A stretch of 18,782 nucleotides of DNA from an uncultured Neomegalonema sp. Lineage in GTDB: Bacteria; Pseudomonadota; Alphaproteobacteria; Rhodobacterales; Rhodobacteraceae. The first letter of the stretch is position 1. Every line of letters begins with the position of its first letter. The notes under the pieces are model-generated. The model was not told the origin of the DNA. It ran no database searches and saw nothing but the letters and a program-made list of their open reading frames with translations. Made by a program: the position numbers and the translations under genes. The stretch is taken from assembly GCA_937944035.1 (NCBI GenBank), contig CALDZQ010000165.1, positions 1-18,782 of the forward strand, written 5' to 3'. Below are positions 14,120 through 18,782 of this stretch, one piece after another.

Positions 14120-14668
14120 TTATTTCATGAGACATTTATCGATTGCTGAAAGGGGGGTATCCGCGACGGTATAATAGCCTTTGAATGCCGGTTTCATGAA
14201 ACCCTGATCGACAAAATGATCGAACAGTACCAAAAGCTTATCCCAATATCCTTCGACATTCAGAAAGGTCAGGGGCTTTTTGTGCATCCCAAGCTGATGC
14301 CACGTTAACGTTTCAATCGCCTCGTCAAGCGTTCCCGGACCGCCGGGCAACACGATGAAGGCATCGGCGTTTGCGAACATCACCTTTTTGCGCTCGTGCA
14401 TGGTTTCGGTGCGGATGAGCGTGGTGAGGTTTTGCGTCAATCCTTCGATATTCATCAGGACATCGGGAATTACGCCGATCACTTCGCCGCCATGCGCGAG
14501 GGTAGAGCGGGCGGTTGCACCCATCAAACCAAGGTCTCCCGCGCCGTAGATCAGTCGGCATTCGCGCTGAGCAAGCGCTTTGCCCAGCGCCTCGGCAGCG
14601 GCAATATACGCCGCATTCGCGCCCGGCGATGAGCCGCAGTAGACGCAAATGGTTGGCTTGGTGTTCAT
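14120..14668 (-). CDS. LOG family protein (nucleoside 5'-monophosphate phosphoribohydrolase-like)
   Basis: LOG proteins cleave the N-glycosidic bond of AMP or cytokinin nucleotides, releasing the base and ribose 5-phosphate; older annotations wrongly call them lysine decarboxylases. The protein has 182 residues from the ATG at 14668. It contains the Rossmann-like opening ICVYCGSSPG (7-16), the glycine loop YGAGDLGLMG (41-50), the substrate segment HERKKVMF (91-98) and the signature PGGPGTLDE (108-116), whose Glu116 is catalytic in characterised members. An in-frame TTG at 14713 would overlap the stop of the sugar transferase gene and add 15 residues (starting SYRPLKLL after the initiator); the ATG fits the family better although its ribosome site is weak. 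Close spacing to the transferase gene suggests one transcript. Confidence 0.93.
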   Translation of the reverse strand: MNTKPTICVYCGSSPGANAAYIAAAEALGKALAQRECRLIYGAGDLGLMGATARSTLAHGGEVIGVIPDVLMNIEGLTQNLTTLIRTETMHERKKVMFANADAFIVLPGGPGTLDEAIETLTWHQLGMHKKPLTFLNVEGYWDKLLVLFDHFVDQGFMKPAFKGYYTVADTPLSAIDKCLMK

Positions 14669-14709
14669 CGTGATTCTGCCCGTTGTGAGAAGCTTCAACG
14701 GACGGTAAC

Positions 14710-16047
14710 TCAATGCACTCCGTCAGGCCACAGCACAACGCGCACCGTCCGCATCATTATAAAAAGATCCAAGAACACGTTGAAATGTTTTACATAATAG
14801 AGATCGTAGCGAAGCTTTTCGCGGGCGTCCTCTTCTGTCGCGCCGTAGCGGTATTTGATTTGCGCCCAGCCTGTGAGGCCGGGTTTAACGCGGTGGCGCT
14901 CGGCGTAGAAAGGCATTTTCTTTTCGAGCTGTTCAACAAAGAACGGGCGCTCAGGCCGAGGGCCGACGAGACTCATTTCACCCCGGAAGATGTTGATAAG
15001 TTGAGGTAATTCGTCGATTCGGGTTTGTCGGAGGAAGTGTCCGACGCGGGTGACGCGGCTGTCATTTTCTTGCGCCCATTGCGGGTTGCCACCCGCTTCC
15101 GCATCGCTGCGCATAGAGCGGAATTTGATGATTTCATACGGTGTGCCGTTAAGGCCCACGCGGGTTTGGCGGTAGAAAATGCCGCCCGCACTGTCGAGCC
15201 GAATCGCGATTGCGGCGCAGATCAGGATCGGCGACAGCAGCAAAAGCGCCGTTCCGCCAATGGCCAGGTCCAGCAACCGCTTTGCGCGCATCGACCAGGA
15301 TGAATAGCCGACATTCTTCGAGAAGATAAAGCGCGCGGGATACAGGTTCTCCAGATCGACCTTGCCTGTTTCCTGCTCGCCGAAATCGAGCGAATCGATA
15401 ATGCGGATACCTGCCGCTTTGCAATCAAGCAGTGCTGCGGCGGGTAGCGGGGACTTACGGTCGGCAACAACGATTTCAGTCACATCAAGCAGGTTGGCGT
15501 GGTTCAGCAGGGCGTTCGGGGTGCTGGCCTCGGTGCAGGAGGCCGTGGCGACGACATTACTGCCACCGTTGCCGATCAGGGCTGTCTCGCGCACCCGACG
15601 CTCACCCGCTTCGTCGCCGATAACGAGCACGCGGCGCTGAAGTGGGACAAAATGCAGTACGCGGCTGAAAACATACCGCGCAACGACCACAGCACCGTAA
15701 GAAAACGAAGCGCACGCGATGGCGTAGAGAGGCGACACCCACATATCGCCGAACAAATACACGATCCCGAAGCCGATCCCGACCCCGCCGACGCAGGCAA
15801 CAGCGAGGCGCTCTGTCATTGTGGACAGATCCGCCCGCGCATCCGGCTCGTACACACCGAGTGCCAGCATCAGCACAATGGTCAGCAAGGCCGGCAATGT
15901 GGCCGCCGCTGTCAGGCCCGAAGGACCGTCCGGTGAGTGTACAACAAGCGTCGCGATCAGAAAGATCGCCGCGTAGACGGTCAGCGCCTCTATGACGCCA
16001 AGGAGGAAGACCGAGAATCGGAATGAATGCCCGAATAAATGAACCAT
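14710..16047 (-). CDS. Polyprenyl-phosphate sugar-1-phosphate transferase for exopolysaccharide (EpsB/WcaJ-like)
   Basis: This 445-residue membrane enzyme should attach the first sugar-phosphate to undecaprenyl phosphate to start an exopolysaccharide repeat. Four hydrophobic segments lie at about 11-36, 48-65, 82-100 and 104-125, followed by a nucleotide-fold-like region (138-250). The C-terminal catalytic domain starts at KRLLDLAIGG (257-266) with its membrane re-entrant helix and contains RQTRVGLNG (293-301), IIKFRSM (306-312), the catalytic pair in TRIDELPQL (342-350), LVGPRPERP (360-368) and PGLTGWAQI (389-397). The ending GATEEDAREKLRYDLYYVKH is typical of the subgroup described from PEP-CTERM/exosortase-associated polysaccharide loci; no exosortase is visible here. 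The gene is divergent from the RTX protein gene across 137 bases. Which sugar it transfers cannot be read. Confidence 0.93.
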   Translation of the reverse strand: MVHLFGHSFRFSVFLLGVIEALTVYAAIFLIATLVVHSPDGPSGLTAAATLPALLTIVLMLALGVYEPDARADLSTMTERLAVACVGGVGIGFGIVYLFGDMWVSPLYAIACASFSYGAVVVARYVFSRVLHFVPLQRRVLVIGDEAGERRVRETALIGNGGSNVVATASCTEASTPNALLNHANLLDVTEIVVADRKSPLPAAALLDCKAAGIRIIDSLDFGEQETGKVDLENLYPARFIFSKNVGYSSWSMRAKRLLDLAIGGTALLLLSPILICAAIAIRLDSAGGIFYRQTRVGLNGTPYEIIKFRSMRSDAEAGGNPQWAQENDSRVTRVGHFLRQTRIDELPQLINIFRGEMSLVGPRPERPFFVEQLEKKMPFYAERHRVKPGLTGWAQIKYRYGATEEDAREKLRYDLYYVKHFNVFLDLFIMMRTVRVVLWPDGVH

Positions 16048-16184
16048 GCGTTCTGCACCTTTGATGTTTCGTCCATCCTACGAGGTTGCAGTTGAACATT
16101 TCTGAAGATTTTTAGGTCAGTTTCAGTGCAACGGGTTGGAAAGCGGTATCGGGCCGCGAACGTCCCGCTGTGTGAGGGTTTCAG

Positions 16185-18731
16185 ATGCGCCTTTCTTTCT
16201 CTGTTGCGGTTGCGGTTTCACTCTTTTCGGGTTCAGCTTTTGCGGATGGTGCGTTTTTGGCGCGCTTGTCGCCAAATATAGGCGCGCTGAGCGTGGAGCG
16301 TCCGCAGGGGGCGAATGCGGTGGTTGGCGTGCGACTGCACGGTATCAGCGGGCAAGCCGGGCGTGTGACGACATTCGGACAGGTGTTCCGCCAAGGGGAT
16401 TGGCCGCAAGGCCGGAGTTTGGTCGGAGAGATTGCCGGGCGCGCTGTGCCACTGCAAACGGACATCAAGGCACGGCACAAGGACGGCTCGGTTCGTCATG
16501 CGATTATCAGCTTGCGCAATCCGGAAGGAAGTTCGGCGCAGATGGCGTTGCGGGTCGCGGATAAGGCGCAACAACCTGCGCCGCTGGATATTCGAGAGGT
16601 CATCGGGCGCGGCTATGATCTGAGTGTGGTCTTTGACTTCAACGGCCGCAAAGTGACGTTGAATGCGGCAAAGCTGCTACAGCAGGCGACGGCAAAAGAC
16701 GCGAAGCGCTGGTTGCAGGGGCCGCTGGCGAGTGAAATTCGCATCGAGCGGCGGCTGACACCGCAACTGACAGCGATATTCGACATTCGGGCGCTTGTGG
16801 ACGGGGGGGTGCGGACCTCTGTGTCGATGCATAATGATTCGATGTTTGAAACCAACAATCTCGACATCGATTACAGCTATGCCGTGGTGATGAGCGGGCA
16901 GACGATGGTGCAGCGAAGCGTGAAGCACCGCCGTTATGCGAATTGGCGTGAGATTGTCTGGGCGGGCGCGCAGCCGTCCTCGGCGCATGTCGCCTATGAT
17001 TATCCCTATATGATCGCGACGGGCGCCGTGCCAGCATACGATCCTGAATTGCCGCTGGACCGGAAGTTTATCGAGGAATGGCCGAACAAGCTGGCCAAGA
17101 GCAAAACCGAGCCATTTGATAATGCGTTAATCCTGAAGGCCATGCCGACAACGGGCGGGCGGGGTGACATTGGAATGCTGCCGGAATGGACGCTGGCATG
17201 GCTGCGCACACAATCGCCACAGCATAGGCTGGTGATGATGGAGACGGCGGATGCGGCGGGGTCTGTTCCGTGGCATTTGCGCGATCCGCAGACGCAAGAC
17301 GTGCCTCAGCTGGATACCCGGCCGAAATACTGGATGGATTATCGGGCCAAGCAGGACAAGAACGGTCACGGTCCGGTGAAGACCAAGGTTGATGGCTGGA
17401 AGCTCGACAACGCGCACCAGCCTGACTTGTCTTATGTGCCATACATGATCTCCGGCGACCGATACTATCTGGATGAGTTGCAGGCGCAGGTGGCCGCCGG
17501 ATTGTTCATGTATAACCCGCGTTATCGCAATGATGCGGGCGGGAATTTACGGAACGAGGAGGTGCGCGGGCAGGCTTGGGTGAACCGCACACACGGCTAT
17601 GCCGCTTGGATCACACCGGATGCTAACCCGCATAAGGCTTATCTGAACCGTAAACTCGGACAGCGCCTCGCATGGTATGCGAGTGAATATCCCAAGGATG
17701 ATAAACTGGGTGGTCCGGTCAAGTATGAGACGGCGGGCTGGATCATGGGGTCTAACCCGAAGGGCATTATCTCGAACTGGCAGCAGGATTTCTTCAGCCA
17801 GGCACTGGCTCAAAACGCGCGGATGGGGTTTTCAGAAGCCAGCGCGGTTTACGCGTATACGCGGCGCTATCAGTTGAACCGGTTCCTGCGGGCGGATTTC
17901 AACAGCAAATGGGCGACGGATTATCACACGATCCACGGGGATCGTAAAACCCGCGCGCCCTTTGCGACGTGGCGGGAGATTGTGCAGGCGAACATCGCCG
18001 ATGGGAAGTTCGAGGCGAACCCGCGTGTGCAGCTAGGCGACCATGACAAGGCGTGGAATTTTGCCGCGCAGGGCAGGGCGGGCTATGCGTCGCTGATCGG
18101 GACATTTCCTGATCCGTTGATGGCGGAAGCTTATGCCAGACTGGTGCGAGAGACGATGGCGATGCATGGCGGGGCGAATGCTTTTGCGCGCTATCCGAAA
18201 TGGGGGATCGTGCCGATGTTCCCGGACGGCACGACGCTGGCGTTGCGCGATCATAAGGTCGTGCGGGGCCAGGCCAACGGCACGGGGCGTAACGAGCTGT
18301 TTGTGGGCGGGCCGGATGCTGAGTCTGTGCTGGGCGAGGGTGGTAATGACATCATCGCAGGGCTGGATGGTGATGACACGCTGGCGGGGGGCTTGGGGTT
18401 CAACCTGATCTCCGGCGGGCGCGGGAATGACCGGATCGTGGCGGAGGGTGGTGTTACCATCGCCGCCGGAGGGCCGGGGGCTGATGTGTTCTATGTGGGG
18501 CGCAAGGCCAGTGGCGGCGCTGCTCCGCTGGGACGGTTGGAGATTGTGGATTTCAAACCGGGTACGGATCGGCTTGCTTTGCCGCCGGGCGCGCGGGATG
18601 CGTCGGCGTTTTTGCGGGCGGCGACAGCCACGCAGGGCGGGACGCTGATCCCCGTGGGCAGTGGCGGCACGATCTTGCTGCGCGGGGTCAAGCCGGCCGA
18701 TTTGCGGGCGGATAGTATTGCGATGCGGTAG
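16185..18731 (+). CDS. Secreted RTX-type calcium-binding protein with possible carbohydrate-active domain
   Basis: This 848-residue protein has a clear Sec signal peptide (cleavage probably after AFA at residue 20). A strand-rich domain follows with TFGQVFRQGDWPQG (63-76) and ARHKDGSVRHAIISL (96-110), a layout resembling the first domain of YetA/PcRGLX-type polysaccharide lyases (my impression). A long aromatic-rich middle (about 230-690, many Trp, Tyr and Arg) looks like a helical catalytic body but shows no motif I can name. The C-terminal block at about 703-775 holds glycine/aspartate nonapeptides such as GEGGNDIIA, GLDGDDTLA, GGRGNDRIV and GGPGADVFY. These are RTX calcium-binding repeats, some degenerate, and are followed by the IVDFKPGTDRL segment typical of such C-termini. 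GAGGG-like ribosome site and an ATG at 16185. Its position beside the sugar transferase suggests it acts on exopolysaccharide. Confidence 0.7.
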   Translation: MRLSFSVAVAVSLFSGSAFADGAFLARLSPNIGALSVERPQGANAVVGVRLHGISGQAGRVTTFGQVFRQGDWPQGRSLVGEIAGRAVPLQTDIKARHKDGSVRHAIISLRNPEGSSAQMALRVADKAQQPAPLDIREVIGRGYDLSVVFDFNGRKVTLNAAKLLQQATAKDAKRWLQGPLASEIRIERRLTPQLTAIFDIRALVDGGVRTSVSMHNDSMFETNNLDIDYSYAVVMSGQTMVQRSVKHRRYANWREIVWAGAQPSSAHVAYDYPYMIATGAVPAYDPELPLDRKFIEEWPNKLAKSKTEPFDNALILKAMPTTGGRGDIGMLPEWTLAWLRTQSPQHRLVMMETADAAGSVPWHLRDPQTQDVPQLDTRPKYWMDYRAKQDKNGHGPVKTKVDGWKLDNAHQPDLSYVPYMISGDRYYLDELQAQVAAGLFMYNPRYRNDAGGNLRNEEVRGQAWVNRTHGYAAWITPDANPHKAYLNRKLGQRLAWYASEYPKDDKLGGPVKYETAGWIMGSNPKGIISNWQQDFFSQALAQNARMGFSEASAVYAYTRRYQLNRFLRADFNSKWATDYHTIHGDRKTRAPFATWREIVQANIADGKFEANPRVQLGDHDKAWNFAAQGRAGYASLIGTFPDPLMAEAYARLVRETMAMHGGANAFARYPKWGIVPMFPDGTTLALRDHKVVRGQANGTGRNELFVGGPDAESVLGEGGNDIIAGLDGDDTLAGGLGFNLISGGRGNDRIVAEGGVTIAAGGPGADVFYVGRKASGGAAPLGRLEIVDFKPGTDRLALPPGARDASAFLRAATATQGGTLIPVGSGGTILLRGVKPADLRADSIAMR

Positions 18732-18733
18732 TG

Positions 18734-18775
18734 CGATTTCAAGAAAACCCGATAGGCGTCTCGACTTGGAAATCG
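18734..18775 (+). terminator. Inverted repeat downstream of the RTX protein gene
   Basis: CGATTTCAAG (18734-18743) pairs with CTTGGAAATCG (18765-18775) with one bulged G and a 21-base loop, starting two bases after the stop. The window ends before any T-run could be seen, so this may be a terminator or part of a larger repeat. Confidence 0.35.
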
Positions 18776-18782
18776 TGCCAAA

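Noticed and set aside
15499..15936. 145-codon plus-strand frame inside the sugar transferase gene
   Set aside because: It is antisense to the membrane part of a well-supported enzyme and shows no motif.

Overview
The window is a gene-dense stretch of a moderately GC-rich bacterial chromosome, almost certainly alphaproteobacterial. The clues are genes of families largely confined to that class (DUF1489 and DUF2125 proteins, an NDUFAF5-like methyltransferase divergent from comF) next to ordinary housekeeping genes (panC, hemH, a ChaC-type cyclotransferase). I see no tRNA, rRNA, CRISPR array, insertion sequence or phage gene. No gap between genes exceeds 300 bases; the largest are about 160 to 170 bases.

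Positions 1-4441 (+) look like one operon: the C-terminal end of a DUF1932 dehydrogenase, a Nu-class/YfcG-like glutathione transferase, a 2Fe-2S subunit (IorA-like), a Tat-exported molybdopterin subunit (IorB-like) and a periplasmic diheme cytochrome c. The last three form a plausible periplasmic hydroxylase or aldehyde oxidase that passes electrons to cytochrome c. Its substrate cannot be read from the sequence.

Positions 4449-8094 (-) hold panC, a small membrane protein resembling DUF5658, ferrochelatase hemH, and the NDUFAF5-like methyltransferase directly upstream of hemH. Positions 8117-8917 (+) encode a ComF phosphoribosyltransferase. It is followed by a DUF1489 protein (-), a PAS-like protein (+), a ChaC-type gamma-glutamylcyclotransferase (-), a DUF2125 envelope protein (+) and a membrane-anchored endonuclease/exonuclease/phosphatase-fold protein (+).

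The right end is the most distinctive part. A small protein at 13291-14007 (-) has a low-complexity, coiled-coil N-terminus and ends in an HEMGH zinc-protease motif only 22 residues from its stop, which suggests an effector-like metalloprotease. Upstream on the same strand are a LOG-family nucleotide hydrolase and an EpsB-type polyprenyl-phosphate sugar transferase of exopolysaccharide synthesis. Divergent from the transferase is an 848-residue protein that combines a Sec signal peptide, a possible carbohydrate-active body and a C-terminal RTX calcium-binding block. Transferase and RTX protein may work together in surface polysaccharide production and remodelling. Functions without a named motif are inferences.
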